A stretch of 64,000 nucleotides of DNA from Paenirhizobium naphthalenivorans (GTDB lineage: Bacteria > Pseudomonadota > Alphaproteobacteria > Rhizobiales > Rhizobiaceae). Shown piece after piece: positions 1-9,589 of this stretch. The notes below the pieces were generated by a model. That model did not search any database. It was not told the origin of the DNA and saw only the letters and a program-made list of their open reading frames with translations. The stretch spans positions 62,001 to 126,000 of the forward strand of contig NZ_BJZP01000006.1 in NCBI RefSeq assembly GCF_007992095.1. The letters are read 5' to 3'. The position numbers and the translations under genes are program-made. Position 1 is the first letter of the stretch, and each line of letters begins with the position of its first letter.

Positions 1-899
1 TCGATGACGAAGGCCGCGACCTCCAGGATCATGCGGTTTCGGCGTTCCACCGTGCGTTCCAGCCAGCGCGCCTCGGCAAGCGCGTGTGATCCGCGCTGCC
101 CGGCGTCGGGGTCGACCGTGATCTTCGGCAGGCTCTCGCGGTTGAGCGTGACCTGCCACCCATCGCTCTTGTCCCGTTCTACCAAGAGGTCCGGCGGGCG
201 GCGAAAATCGGGTGACGCCTCGAAGCGTACGCCTGGTTTGGGGTCGAGGCGGCGCAGTTTGGCGACCATCGCGCCGAGCTGCTCGGCGCTCACTGCGCAC
301 TGGTCGGCAAGCGCCGCCATGTCGCCGCGCGCCAGCAGCGGAAGATGGTCGAGGAGTCTTCGCATCGGCTCGGTCAGCGCACCCTGATCGGCGATTTGCA
401 GGCCGAGGCATTCGCTGAGAGAGCGGGCGAAGAGCCCGGCCGGCTCCATCTCCTGAAGGCGCGCCAGCACCTGCGCCGCCTCGGCCGGGGAGCAGTTGGC
501 GCGCGTTGCTATGGCCTCCACCTCTATGCCGAGCCAGCCGCTCGGCTCCAGTGCCTCGGCGAAGACGAGAGCGATGGTGCGTTCCCGCGGGGTGCGGAAC
601 AGAAGCCCGATCTGGGTGGTGACGTGGCCATAGAGGCCGGCGGCTGGCGCAGCCACCCGTTCGCTTTCCCCTTCCGCCGCGCTGAACGGGGAGGGGCGCC
701 AGCGCGGCGGACCGCCGCCGGTCTTCGGCGCGGGAAAGGGTAGTTCTATCCGCAGGCAGGGATTGGTCGCCGCCTCCCGGGCCAGGGCACCGGCCAGTTC
801 CGCATTGTCCATCTGGAGCAAGACCATGGCGCGCTGCATGACCTGCGTCATGCGCAAGGAAGCGGTTTGCCCCAAGGTTATTGCGTTCGTGCCGCGCAT
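1..899 (-). CDS. rpoN: RNA polymerase sigma-54 factor (RpoN), partial: C-terminus beyond window edge
   Basis: This directs core RNA polymerase to -24/-12 promoters, where transcription needs an AAA+ activator. Reading the minus strand from an ATG at 899 gives an open frame of about 299 residues running off the window. The N-terminus has the region I pattern (residues 17-35, MTQVMQRAMVLLQMDNAEL, followed by NPCL). A short proline-rich linker follows, then the core-binding region with the LQEMEPAGLFARSLSECLGLQ signature and LDPKPG. The DNA-binding HTH and RpoN box lie outside the window. The start is only 3 bp after the stop of the CobW-like gene, so the two are co-transcribed. The unusually short leader before region I and the accessory setting suggest a second, specialised sigma-54 rather than the housekeeping copy. 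That is inference. Confidence 0.9.
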   Translation of the reverse strand, partial: MRGTNAITLGQTASLRMTQVMQRAMVLLQMDNAELAGALAREAATNPCLRIELPFPAPKTGGGPPRWRPSPFSAAEGESERVAAPAAGLYGHVTTQIGLLFRTPRERTIALVFAEALEPSGWLGIEVEAIATRANCSPAEAAQVLARLQEMEPAGLFARSLSECLGLQIADQGALTEPMRRLLDHLPLLARGDMAALADQCAVSAEQLGAMVAKLRRLDPKPGVRFEASPDFRRPPDLLVERDKSDGWQVTLNRESLPKITVDPDAGQRGSHALAEARWLERTVERRNRMILEVAAFVI

Positions 900-902
900 C
901 CC

Positions 903-2111
903 TCAGATCCGCGCCGGCATTTCGCCGAGAATGCGCGGCTGGATTATGAAGGCGTCCGAGACGAGGCCGGGCCGGGGTGTGAGCGGCATGCGTTCGCCAA
1001 GCCAGATGCGCGTCGGCAATCCCACGACGGTGGCCCGGCGAAGCGCCTCGCGGTCGCCGGGCAGAGCTGCCAGCCGGGCGCGGATGTCCGCCTCGACGTG
1101 AGCGTCGAGGTCCTCACCGATGAAAACCAGCCGGCCACGCCGATCCGCCAGGGGGCCGGATTCGGGCCAGGCGGCGAGCCGCACCGGCGCATAGGCGGCC
1201 TCGTCGACGCATTGTACCGCAACGGGTTGATCGAGACCGGCGACGGAGACGAGGCCCTTCACCCTGAGCAGCCGCCCGGCCCAGCGCGAGAGGATTTCGC
1301 CCATTGTCACCGCAAAGCCACGCCACCCGGCCGCTTCGTCCAGCGTGACGACGAAGCTCGAGACCTTTCCGGAATGCGGCTCGCAATGGAAGACGCTCTT
1401 GACCGCGTTGCGCTGGCCGGAAAGCCAACCGGTTACAGCGGTGGGTGTCTGGCCGGAAACATAGAGTCCGCCTCCGAAGAGAACCTCTGGATCGGCCTCG
1501 CCATGGTGGAGCACAAAGCGCGGTGCCGTTGGGTTCAGCGCTTCGAGTTCCCGCTCCAGCGCGGTTCGCTCGGCGTGGCTGGCGAGATCGCATTTCGACA
1601 GCAACAGGCGGTCGGCGAGGCTCACCTGCACGCGGGCCTCCCGGTGGCGGGCGATTTGCGCGCGGGCGCGCTCCGCGTCGACCACGGTCAGCACGCCATC
1701 GCAACGAAAGCGGGCGGAGATCAGCCGATCCTCCATCAGTGCCCGTACTACGGGGGCGGGATCGGCAAGGCCGGTGGTCTCGATCAGCACCTGGCTCACC
1801 GGCGCGATCTCCCGTCGCGACATGCGCTCATGCAGCCGCATCAAGGCTCCGATCAAATCACCCTGAACGGTGCAGCAAAGGCAGCCGGATTCGAGAATGA
1901 CCAATGTGTCGTCCACGCGCTCGACGAGATGGTGGTCGATGCCGACATCCCCGAACTCATTGATGAACACGGCGACGCCCGCCATGTCCGGGCGGGCTGT
2001 GAGCGCATTGAGCAAGGTCGTCTTGCCGGAGCCGAGAAAGCCCGTCAGAATCGTCACCGGCACCCGGCCACAGGCATTTTCGCCGGAGAAATCGCTTTTT
2101 TTGTCCATCAT
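903..2111 (-). CDS. CobW/COG0523 family GTP-binding metallochaperone-like protein
   Basis: A 402-residue G3E-family GTPase. The N-terminus has the Walker A motif GFLGSGKTT (about residues 23-31). A Walker B/switch region contains INEFGDVGIDHHL, and a GCLCC metal-binding motif lies in ESGCLCCTVQGDL. The C-terminal half is the CobW C domain. Members of this family deliver Zn, Co or Fe to metalloenzymes under metal limitation, but the target cannot be told here. The start is a double ATG preceded by GGGAGGA at a good distance. The gene runs directly into rpoN, and a sigma-54-like promoter sits 27 bp upstream. A metal chaperone coupled to an alternative sigma factor is an uncommon pairing. Confidence 0.9.
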   Translation of the reverse strand: MMDKKSDFSGENACGRVPVTILTGFLGSGKTTLLNALTARPDMAGVAVFINEFGDVGIDHHLVERVDDTLVILESGCLCCTVQGDLIGALMRLHERMSRREIAPVSQVLIETTGLADPAPVVRALMEDRLISARFRCDGVLTVVDAERARAQIARHREARVQVSLADRLLLSKCDLASHAERTALERELEALNPTAPRFVLHHGEADPEVLFGGGLYVSGQTPTAVTGWLSGQRNAVKSVFHCEPHSGKVSSFVVTLDEAAGWRGFAVTMGEILSRWAGRLLRVKGLVSVAGLDQPVAVQCVDEAAYAPVRLAAWPESGPLADRRGRLVFIGEDLDAHVEADIRARLAALPGDREALRRATVVGLPTRIWLGERMPLTPRPGLVSDAFIIQPRILGEMPARI

Positions 2112-2137
2112 TGTCAGTCCTCCCGAATGGGAAGAGA

Positions 2138-2153
2138 AGCAGGATTCTTGCCA
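2138..2153 (-). promoter_or_regulatory. Candidate sigma-54 (-24/-12) promoter for the cobW-like/rpoN operon
   Basis: The minus strand reads TGGCAAG-AATC-CTGCT. The GG and GC are spaced exactly as in the TGGCACG-N4-TTGCW consensus, with two mismatches. Initiation about 12 bp downstream would fall just before the GGGAGGA ribosome binding site of the cobW-like gene. If real, this accessory rpoN would be autoregulated by sigma-54. It is less certain than the three perfect sites further on. Confidence 0.5.
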
Positions 2154-2461
2154 CGTTCCGCGCAGCAGAAAGGTTGAGGCAGGAACAAGGGCTTAGCGAG
2201 AACATCGCGGACAGGCCGCGTTTCGCGATCGTCCGGAAACCGGACGGTTGGCGTTCGGAGTGCGGCCGGTGGCCGGTGCTGTGGCGCCGGGCGGAGGGCG
2301 AAAGCCGCGAAAAATGAATGCAATAGGCGCTTTTTTGGTGTTAAACCTCTCTCATCGGTGGCGTCATGGCTTGGGAGAGCAGGCGGCTGGGGACCGTTCC
2401 GGGGAGGGAACGTTGGCCCTTGAGCGCTTTGGGGCCGCCGCAAAAGGGAGGAATAGCGACG

Positions 2462-4456
2462 ATGACCGGCAAAGGTTCGCACCGGACATTTTCACGTCCG
2501 GAAAACGACGGCAAGATCATGTCTTCCTGGGAGCGTTTCATGGGCGGGCAGGATCCGGCCTCGGATGCGCTTAGAAGGCTGATCGACGACTCCTGGCGGC
2601 GCTGCCATGGCATTGTCGATCCCGGACGCTCGCATGCGCCTGACCCGGTGGTCGAAGAGACGCTGCACGGCATACTCGGCGATAACCGCGACCTTGTCAG
2701 AGCCAGCACCCCGGTCATGGCGTCCGCGCGCGACTTTCTGTTTGAAACCGGCACGGTCATGGTGCTGACGGATGCGGAAGGGGTGGTTCTGAGTGTCGAG
2801 GGCGACCCCATCTTGCGCGATCCGACGGAGCGCATTCGCCTCATGCCGGGCGCGAACTGGAGCGAGGCCGTCTGTGGCACCAACGCCATCGGCACGGCGC
2901 TGCAGATTGGCCAGCCGATCCAGATTCATTCGGCGGAGCATTATTGTTCCGGGATCAAGCGTTGGTCCTGCTCGGCGAGCGTCATCCGCGATCCGGTGAG
3001 CGGTGCGACACTCGGGGCGATCGATATTTCCGGCCTGAGCGAGAGCTACAGCCGCCACAGCCTTGCGCTGGCTGTGGCCGCCGCCGGGCGGATCGAGAAC
3101 CGTTTGGGACAGCGGGAGATGAAGTTGCGCTATCGGCTTCTCGATCATTGCCTCGAGCGGCTGCGCGCGCCAAGTGGCGATGGTTTGATTGTTTTCGACC
3201 GCTCCGGCCGGGCGATCAAGACCAATGATCGGGCCGCCTCGCTGATGGCAGAACTGGCCAAGGGGCGGGGCAGTCCCACGAGCGCGATCCGCGATCTGAC
3301 GCTGCCCTGGCGCGAGGGGCGCGTCGCGCCGGAAAACATGCCAGACTGGATCGACCACGACTGGATCGAACCGGTTCTGCTGGAAGGCGAGCGGTTGGGG
3401 GCGGTGCTGGTTCTGCCGGGTCGCAGCGCCGTCGTGCGTCGCGCCGGCCTGCGGGCCTTGCCTCGCAGCGCTCCGGCTTGCGCCGATCCCTTCGACCGTC
3501 TGACCGGCCGCTCGCCGGCCTATCTGGAGGCGGTGCGGCGGGCCCGCCTGTTGGCCAAGAGTCCGGTGCCGGTTCTCCTGCTTGGCGAAACCGGTGTCGG
3601 CAAGGATGCCTTCGCGCAGGCTCTGCATGCCGGCGGCGCGCAAGGCTCCGGCCCCTTTGTCGCCATCAATTGTGGCGGATTCTCCCGTGAACTTCTGACC
3701 AGCGAACTGTTCGGCTATGCCGAGGGCGCCTTCACCGGCGCACGGCGCGGCGGCATGACGGGCAAGATCGAGGCCGCCGATGGCGGTACGTTATTCCTCG
3801 ACGAGATCGGCGAGATGCCACTTGATCTCCAGCCGCATCTTCTGCGCGTGCTCGAAGCCGGAGAGGTTTACCGCATCGGCGAAAACCATCCGCGCAAGGT
3901 CAAGCTGCGGCTGATTGCGGCCACCAATCGCGATTTGAGGGCGGAGGTCGAGGCGGGCCGCTTTCGCGCCGACCTTTTCTACCGGATTGCCGTAACGACG
4001 TTGAGGCTGCCCTCCCTGCGCGACCGGGCGGGCGACCTTCCCGCGCTGGCCGAGCATCTTCTTGCCGAGATCGCCCGCCGCTACGAAATACCGGCGCCGG
4101 ACATGCAGCCGGAGGTTCTGGAAGCCTTCCATCACCATGATTGGCCAGGCAACATCCGCGAATTGCGCAACGTGCTGGAAGGCATGCTGCTTGAAAGCGG
4201 CGGCGAGAGCCTTGCGGCCGGCCACTTGCCGCCGGAGCTTGCTGGCGCGAACGGGGCGGACATGGCCTTCCGCCCGCCCGCAGCGGCCATAGGAACACTT
4301 GAGCGCGCCGAAAGCGAGGCCATCCTTGCCGCCATCCGTCGCCACCAGGGCAACCTGACCTCCGCTGCCCGTGACCTCGGCATCGCCAAGAGCACGCTTT
4401 ATGTCCGGATCGAGCGGCTCGGCTTGAAGGGAAGCGTGGGCCTGATGCGGGGGTGA
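2462..4456 (+). CDS. Sigma-54-dependent transcriptional activator, AcoR-like (GAF-AAA+-Fis HTH)
   Basis: A 664-residue bacterial enhancer-binding protein. A GAF-type sensor covers about residues 80-220 (contains [12 protein letters not shown] and [11 protein letters not shown], typical of AcoR-like activators). A weak PAS-like stretch follows ([14 protein letters not shown]). The AAA+ domain covers about 345-580, with Walker A GETGVGKD near 373, the sigma-54-contacting GAFTGA loop near 422 and Walker B LFLDEIGE near 444. A Fis-type HTH lies near 625-660. I chose the ATG at 2462 over one at 2366 because GGGAGGA precedes it by about 10 bp and sequence similarity begins after it. It is divergent from the cobW-like/rpoN operon. 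Its inducer and target are not visible, and no consensus -24/-12 site was found before the acyl-CoA block downstream. Confidence 0.88.
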   Translation: MTGKGSHRTFSRPENDGKIMSSWERFMGGQDPASDALRRLIDDSWRRCHGIVDPGRSHAPDPVVEETLHGILGDNRDLVRASTPVMASARDFLFETGTVMVLTDAEGVVLSVEGDPILRDPTERIRLMPGANWSEAVCGTNAIGTALQIGQPIQIHSAEHYCSGIKRWSCSASVIRDPVSGATLGAIDISGLSESYSRHSLALAVAAAGRIENRLGQREMKLRYRLLDHCLERLRAPSGDGLIVFDRSGRAIKTNDRAASLMAELAKGRGSPTSAIRDLTLPWREGRVAPENMPDWIDHDWIEPVLLEGERLGAVLVLPGRSAVVRRAGLRALPRSAPACADPFDRLTGRSPAYLEAVRRARLLAKSPVPVLLLGETGVGKDAFAQALHAGGAQGSGPFVAINCGGFSRELLTSELFGYAEGAFTGARRGGMTGKIEAADGGTLFLDEIGEMPLDLQPHLLRVLEAGEVYRIGENHPRKVKLRLIAATNRDLRAEVEAGRFRADLFYRIAVTTLRLPSLRDRAGDLPALAEHLLAEIARRYEIPAPDMQPEVLEAFHHHDWPGNIRELRNVLEGMLLESGGESLAAGHLPPELAGANGADMAFRPPAAAIGTLERAESEAILAAIRRHQGNLTSAARDLGIAKSTLYVRIERLGLKGSVGLMRG

Positions 4457-4677
4457 TCGCAAGGGGCAACGCGCCGGGCGTATCCGATCAATCCTATGTC
4501 CGGCGCAGCCCCGGGACACCATAGCCGGTTCTGCCCGCTATGATCTGTGATCGTCTGCGGCCCGGATCGTTGCCGCCACGCGCGCGTTGGCGGCTCGGGT
4601 GAACAACGAACTGGGCAAGAACCGTTCACCGGAACGGCCTATACCGCCCAAAATCCGATCGTCGCAACACAGCCCTC

Positions 4678-5172
4678 TTATTGATCCCGGACCAAAAGCA
4701 CGGAGAGGCCGTACCCGGCGGAATGCATATCGGCATAGCCATTTGCAAAATCGAAGAAGTAGAACATGCCCGGCATAGCTTCCGTCGACGTCCAGAAATT
4801 CGCACCTTCCCCATAATCGGAACTTTTTATGTCCGGGAACGCCGAGTTGTCGATTTTCAGTCCCTCACATGTATCGAGAAGCAAGGTTTCAAGTTCCTCT
4901 CCCGTCGGCACACGCCAGCCTTCCCCGGCATTTTGCGCCGCCTTTTGCGCCGCTTCCTGATTCAACCCGTCAGGTTCACCCGTGCAACGCTTTTTGTCGG
5001 TATTCCATTCCATGCCAACCGCGCATCTGTTCCAGACGAGGCGTGACTTTCTATCGGTTGCGACCCCCTCTTTCACGACGAAATGGCTCTTTGCATTCTC
5101 GACGCATGCGGCAAAAGCCGGGATCGGGGAGCATAAAAGAACTGATATTGTGAACATGGAAATATGACGCAT
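4678..5172 (-). CDS. Exported DUF1566 (Lcl C-terminal-like) domain protein
   Basis: A 164-residue protein with a Sec signal peptide (MRHISMFTISVLLCSPIPAFA, cleavage after AFA). The mature part carries the DUF1566 hallmarks: TDRKSRLVWNRC near the start, GWRVPTGEELETLL in the middle, and FWTSTEA and a YADMHSAGYGLSVLLVRD ending. Several cysteines probably form disulfides. DUF1566 domains occur in extracytoplasmic proteins of unknown role. It stands alone between two convergent or unrelated genes, has lower GC than its neighbours and no evident operon partner. Confidence 0.75.
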   Translation of the reverse strand: MRHISMFTISVLLCSPIPAFAACVENAKSHFVVKEGVATDRKSRLVWNRCAVGMEWNTDKKRCTGEPDGLNQEAAQKAAQNAGEGWRVPTGEELETLLLDTCEGLKIDNSAFPDIKSSDYGEGANFWTSTEAMPGMFYFFDFANGYADMHSAGYGLSVLLVRDQ

Positions 5173-5482
5173 TGAAACCTCAGAGCAGGATATGACAATC
5201 CAGCGCCTACCATCCCTGTTTGGCTGAATTTCGCCGAACCAATGCTATACACAGTATAATATGATACCGATGGGCGAGGCTGGTTTCGCAAAGCCGGACG
5301 ACGCGATTGCCAGCGGCGTTCACCCATCGTCTGCCCAAGATCGTGGTTGCTGATCCCCTAGCGGCAGGACCAGGACACCGCTGGCAGCATGGCCTCGCCG
5401 TCAAAGTGGCGTCACTTGAGATCGCGCATCACATATCCCGTTCAGACCCTCTGTGACGCTTTCCGGTTGGGGAGACGCATTC
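5173..5482. other. Intergenic stretch, nothing recognised
   Basis: About 310 bp between the DUF1566 start and the LysR stop. The first third is AT-rich (around 5240-5270) and could hold the DUF1566 promoter. The rest has no convincing coding frame or repeat. It may be decayed sequence, but I cannot name a source. Confidence 0.3.
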
Positions 5483-6421
5483 TCATGCAGTCTCCGCCGG
5501 TTGCGGTTGCTCGCCGGCGGAAAGCTCCGTCAGCAGGGTCCGCAGCCAGTGGTTGCCCGCATCAAGCGTCACGTTCTCGTGCCAATACAGGTACACGTCC
5601 AGCGGCGGAACCGGGACGGGGAACGGGTGGATTCGTGTCTGCAGGCCGCGGTTGACGATATGGGCATATTGCCCGGGCATGGTAAGCAAAAGGTCCGTCT
5701 CCGCGACCAGCCGGCAGGCGGCGTAATATTGCTGACAGCGCAGGACAATGTGGCGCTGGTGGCCGATGCGGGCAAGTTCCACGTCCTCAAATCCCATACC
5801 CTTGCGCCTCGATGACACCAGAACATGGTCCTGCGCCAGGTAGCGGGCGAGGTCCAGCCTTTCGCGCAGGGCCGGATGGTCGGCGCGAGCGACCACAAGG
5901 ATCTCGTCACGGGTCAGGAGCGTCCGCCGCACATGGTCCGACACGGGGGCCAGAACCTCGATCGCCAGATCCAGCGCGCCGCTTGCCAGATCGGCTTCCA
6001 GTTCGCTGCGCTCGGTGCGGACGGAGGCGATTTCCACGCCCGGCGCGTCACGGGCGATCCGCATCATCAACGGTTGCAGGATATGCGCTTCCAGCACGTC
6101 CCGGCAGCCGAGGGAGAAGGTCCGCTGGGCTCTTGCCGGATCGAAGGTTTTCGCCCCCTGCACGCTGGCCTGCAATGTCTTGAGCGACTGGCGCACCGGC
6201 GCCATCAGCGAGCGGGCGAGTGGTGTCGGCACCATCGCGCTGCCCTGCCGCACGAAGAGCGGGTCGTCGAACGTCTGTCGCAGGCGTCGAAGCGCATGGC
6301 TGATCGCCGGCTGGGTCAGATTCAATGTCGCGGCGGCGCGGGTGACGCTGCCCTCCGCATAGATTGCGTCCAGCACGACGAAGAGGTTCAGGTCCAGGCG
6401 GTTTATATGCACGAAATTCAT
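5483..6421 (-). CDS. LysR-family transcriptional regulator
   Basis: A 312-residue LTTR. The N-terminal winged HTH covers about residues 5-65 ([41 protein letters not shown], here described by its ends). A substrate-binding effector domain occupies the remainder. The RLDLNL start and long C-terminal lobe resemble the NodD/NahR/LinR branch. It is divergent from the acyl-CoA dehydrogenase at 6522 with a 100-bp shared promoter holding an inverted repeat, so it most likely controls that operon in response to a pathway intermediate. Confidence 0.9.
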   Translation of the reverse strand: MNFVHINRLDLNLFVVLDAIYAEGSVTRAAATLNLTQPAISHALRRLRQTFDDPLFVRQGSAMVPTPLARSLMAPVRQSLKTLQASVQGAKTFDPARAQRTFSLGCRDVLEAHILQPLMMRIARDAPGVEIASVRTERSELEADLASGALDLAIEVLAPVSDHVRRTLLTRDEILVVARADHPALRERLDLARYLAQDHVLVSSRRKGMGFEDVELARIGHQRHIVLRCQQYYAACRLVAETDLLLTMPGQYAHIVNRGLQTRIHPFPVPVPPLDVYLYWHENVTLDAGNHWLRTLLTELSAGEQPQPAETA

Positions 6422-6435
6422 GATCCATAATTCAC

Positions 6436-6449
6436 ATCAATCATTTGAT
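6436..6449. promoter_or_regulatory. Inverted repeat, candidate LysR operator
   Basis: ATCAA-TCAT-TTGAT is a perfect 5-bp inverted repeat of T-N11-A type, centred in the 100-bp space between the divergent LysR gene and the acyl-CoA dehydrogenase. Its position and shape fit a LysR recognition box. Binding is inferred. Confidence 0.5.
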
Positions 6450-6521
6450 TTATTGGCTCACGATGCCGCAAGATTTGCAAGACCGCCGCGATGGCTGTCT
6501 GTTTCAGCAAATGGGATTGTC

Positions 6522-7763
6522 ATGGATTTTGCATTTTCTCCGCGCGCGAAAGACTATATCGAGCGCCTCACGGCCTTCATGGAGGAGCATGTCCACCCCG
6601 CCGAAGCGGAATATACCCGCACGCTCAAGACCGGCGAACGGCCGTGGAACGTGCCGCCCGTCATGACGGAACTGAAGGCCAGGGCCAGGGCCGAGGGACT
6701 TTGGAACCTTTTCCTGCCCGAGTCGGAATACGGGCCGGGTCTCAGCAATGCCGAATATGCGCCGCTGGCCGAGATTACCGGCCGCTCTCCGATCGCGCCC
6801 GAGATCTTCAACTGCAATGCGCCCGACACCGGCAACATGGAGGTGCTGGTGAAATATGGCTCGCCGATGCAGAGGGAACGCTGGTTGAAGCCGCTTCTGG
6901 ACGGCTCGATCCGTTCGGCTTTCTGCATGACGGAACCCGATGTCGCCTCTTCCGACGCCACCAACATGCAGGCGACAGCAATGGTGAAGGGCGATCGCAT
7001 GGTGCTGAACGGCCGCAAATGGTGGAGCACGGGCATTGGCCATCCCGATTGCCGGCTGTTGATCTTCATGGGCCTGACCGATCCCGAGGGCCCCAAGCAC
7101 GCTCGCCATTCGATGGTCCTCGTTCCGATCGAGACGCCCGGTGTCCGGATCGAACGCATGCTGCCGGTGTTCGGCGCGCTGGATGAGCCCTATGGCCATG
7201 GCGAGGTCAGCTTCACCGATGTCGAAGTGCCGCTGGAAAACGTCATCGCCGGGCCCGGCCGTGGCTTCGAGATCGCCCAGGGCCGGCTGGGGCCGGGTCG
7301 CATCCATCATTGCATGCGGGCGATCGGCGCATCGGAGAGGGCGCTGGAGCTTCTGTGCCGCCGCGCGCTTACGCGCATCGCCTTCGGCCAGCCGCTCGCC
7401 TCCCTCGGCGGCAATGTCGATGTGATCGCCAACGCCCGTATTGCCATCGAACAGGCGAGACTGCTGACATTGAAGGCGGCGTGGCTGATGGATACCGTCG
7501 GTGTGAAAGGTGCGATGAGCGAAATCTCGCAGATCAAGGTGGTCGCCCCCTCTGTCGCCCAATCCGTCATCGATGCCGCCATCCAGATCCATGGCGGCGC
7601 CGGCGTGTGCGACGACTGGGGACTGACCGCACTCTACGCCTACGCCCGCGTGCTGCGGATCGCCGATGGTCCCGACGAGGTGCACCGCGCGCTGATTGCC
7701 AAGCTTGAACTGAAGGCCCAAGCGGCCCGTGTCGGAATAGACATCCGCAAGACGAGAGGCTGA
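6522..7763 (+). CDS. Acyl-CoA dehydrogenase (ACAD10/11- or LvaC-like)
   Basis: A 413-residue flavin acyl-CoA dehydrogenase. The N-terminal helical domain starts [16 protein letters not shown]. The middle FAD region has [16 protein letters not shown] and [14 protein letters not shown], and the C-terminal helices have [15 protein letters not shown]. These are typical of long ACADs partnered by APH-like kinases. The upstream in-frame ATG at 6420 overlaps the LysR start, so I prefer the ATG at 6522, where similarity begins. Its stop is 1 bp before the kinase gene. In the levulinate and mammalian ACAD10/11 systems this partner eliminates phosphate from a 4-phosphoacyl-CoA. That role is transferred by analogy. 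Confidence 0.9.
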   Translation: MDFAFSPRAKDYIERLTAFMEEHVHPAEAEYTRTLKTGERPWNVPPVMTELKARARAEGLWNLFLPESEYGPGLSNAEYAPLAEITGRSPIAPEIFNCNAPDTGNMEVLVKYGSPMQRERWLKPLLDGSIRSAFCMTEPDVASSDATNMQATAMVKGDRMVLNGRKWWSTGIGHPDCRLLIFMGLTDPEGPKHARHSMVLVPIETPGVRIERMLPVFGALDEPYGHGEVSFTDVEVPLENVIAGPGRGFEIAQGRLGPGRIHHCMRAIGASERALELLCRRALTRIAFGQPLASLGGNVDVIANARIAIEQARLLTLKAAWLMDTVGVKGAMSEISQIKVVAPSVAQSVIDAAIQIHGGAGVCDDWGLTALYAYARVLRIADGPDEVHRALIAKLELKAQAARVGIDIRKTRG

Positions 7764-7764
7764 C

Positions 7765-8862
7765 ATGACCGAGACCGCAAGAACTGAAGGTGCGACGGCG
7801 GCCGGTATGGTCGATCAGCCGGGACGGGTTCGCGCAGGCGAGGAACTGGACGTCGGGCGGATCGACGCCTTTCTGAAAGCGGCGGATCCGGGATTGCGTG
7901 GCGTGCCTGAGGTGCTGCAGTTTCCGGGCGGCGCCTCCAACCTGACCTATCTTCTGGCCTATCCCGAACACGACCTGATCCTGCGGCGACCGCCTTTCGG
8001 GCACAAGGCCAAGAGCGCCCACGACATGCTGCGCGAAGCGCGCGTGATGCAGGCCCTGCGGCCGATCTATCCTTACGTTCCGCAGGTGAAGGCGATCTGC
8101 GACGATCCGGACGTGCTGGGCTGTGACTTCTTCGTGATGGAACGCATCCGCGGCATCATCCCGCGGCAGGATATGCCGGCCGGCCTGTCACTCACCCCGC
8201 AGGAAACCCGGCGACTTTGCCTTTCGGTGATCGATCGGCTGATCGAGTTGCATGCCATTGACCCCGTTGCCGCCGGACTTGGCGAACTCGGCCGTGGCGA
8301 TGGTTACGTCCGGCGCCAGGTCGAGGGCTGGAGCGATCGCTATCGCAAGGTCCGAACGCCGGATTCTGCGGATTTCGAGACCGTCATGGGCTGGCTTGCC
8401 GATCGAATGCCGGCGACCGAGACGGCGATCCGCATCGTCCACAATGACTTCCGTTTCGACAATGTCGTTCTGGACCCCGACGAGCCGATAAGGGTCATCG
8501 GGGTATTGGACTGGGAAATGGCGACGCTGGGAGATCCGTTGATGGATCTCGGCAACAGCCTTGCCTACTGGGTGCAGGCCGATGACGATCCGACCTTTCT
8601 CGCGCTGCGCCGGCAGCCGACCCATTTGCCGGGAATGCTGACGCGCGCCGAAGTGATCGCCTATTACGGCGAACGCACCGGCCTGCCGGTCGATGACATG
8701 GATTTCTACATGGTCTACGGCCTGTTCCGCCTCGCCGTGATCGTGCAGCAGATCTATTACCGTTATGCGCAGGGTCAGACCTCCAACCCGCAGTTTGCCG
8801 GCTTCGGCAAGATCGCGCGCTACCTGGAAAAGCGCTGCCTCGCCGCGATCGGTTCGTCATGA
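7765..8862 (+). CDS. APH-family phosphotransferase (ACAD10/11- or LvaA-like acyl-CoA kinase)
   Basis: A 365-residue aminoglycoside-phosphotransferase fold protein. Visible motifs are GGASNLTYLL (nucleotide loop, near residue 53), the catalytic loop HNDFRFDN (near 226) and the metal-binding LDWEMATLGDPLMDL (near 250). In ACAD11 and in bacterial LvaA this family phosphorylates 4-hydroxyacyl-CoA rather than antibiotics. The immediate linkage to an acyl-CoA dehydrogenase supports that here. It overlaps the following histidine phosphatase by 4 bp (ATGA), indicating translational coupling. Confidence 0.88.
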   Translation: MTETARTEGATAAGMVDQPGRVRAGEELDVGRIDAFLKAADPGLRGVPEVLQFPGGASNLTYLLAYPEHDLILRRPPFGHKAKSAHDMLREARVMQALRPIYPYVPQVKAICDDPDVLGCDFFVMERIRGIIPRQDMPAGLSLTPQETRRLCLSVIDRLIELHAIDPVAAGLGELGRGDGYVRRQVEGWSDRYRKVRTPDSADFETVMGWLADRMPATETAIRIVHNDFRFDNVVLDPDEPIRVIGVLDWEMATLGDPLMDLGNSLAYWVQADDDPTFLALRRQPTHLPGMLTRAEVIAYYGERTGLPVDDMDFYMVYGLFRLAVIVQQIYYRYAQGQTSNPQFAGFGKIARYLEKRCLAAIGSS

Positions 8863-9563
8863 GCGCCGGCCGTATCACGCTCGTGCGGCACGGACAGGCC
8901 AGTTTCGGCGATGCGGTCTATGATCGCCTGTCGCCGGTTGGCATCAGGCAGGCCCGGCTTCTGGGGGAATGGTGGGCATTGCGCGCGGACCCGCGGCCGG
9001 TGGTGGTCTGCGGCAGTCTCCGCCGCCACCGCGAGACCGCCGAAGCTTGCCTCGACGGCTGGGGTATCAGTCCTTGCGAGATTCATGAGGATGGGGGTTT
9101 CGACGAATTCGACCATCAGGAAGTGCTGGCGCGGCATGCGCCGGACTTCGCCCGACCCGAAGACCTCGTGCGATTTCTGGCTGAGCAGCCCGATGCGCGG
9201 CGGGCCTTTCAGCGCCTCTTTGCCGATGCGGTCGCCCGCTGGGCAGGTGGTGGGAATGACGGCGAATATCGCGAGAGTTGGCCGGGCTTCAAGGCGCGAT
9301 GTGTGCAGGCCCTTGCCCGCGCCGCCGCCCTGCGTGACGACGGGGGACCGGTCGTCGTCTTCACCTCCGGCGGGCCGATCGGGACGGCCGTGCAGCATAT
9401 CCTGCAGGTGCCCGACAGCCACGTTTTCGACCTTTACTGGGTGTTGCAGAACGCCAGCGTCACCCGGCTGGACAACCGGCGCGGGCGGTTGACGCTTTCC
9501 AGCTTCAATGGCGTGCCGCATCTGGAGGCGGCAAGCGACGCCGCGCTTATCACCTATCGCTGA
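8859..9563 (+). CDS. Histidine phosphatase superfamily protein (phosphoglycerate mutase/SixA-like)
   Basis: A 234-residue protein with the RHGQASFGD catalytic motif at the N-terminus (phospho-accepting His near residue 9). A second half has VVVFTSGGPIGTAVQ in the place of the usual second catalytic His region. It is translationally coupled to the kinase-like gene. Such phosphatases commonly accompany APH/ACAD pairs. A housekeeping role of removing phosphate from a stalled intermediate is possible, but the substrate cannot be read from sequence. Confidence 0.82.
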   Translation: MSAGRITLVRHGQASFGDAVYDRLSPVGIRQARLLGEWWALRADPRPVVVCGSLRRHRETAEACLDGWGISPCEIHEDGGFDEFDHQEVLARHAPDFARPEDLVRFLAEQPDARRAFQRLFADAVARWAGGGNDGEYRESWPGFKARCVQALARAAALRDDGGPVVVFTSGGPIGTAVQHILQVPDSHVFDLYWVLQNASVTRLDNRRGRLTLSSFNGVPHLEAASDAALITYR

Positions 9564-9589
9564 ATGGAATGACGGGAGGGAAACATACC

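Noticed and set aside
2249..2263. Possible -24/-12 site TGGCGTTCGGAGTGC before the first activator gene
   Set aside because: GG and GC spacing fits, but four consensus positions are wrong. Expected by chance in GC-rich DNA.
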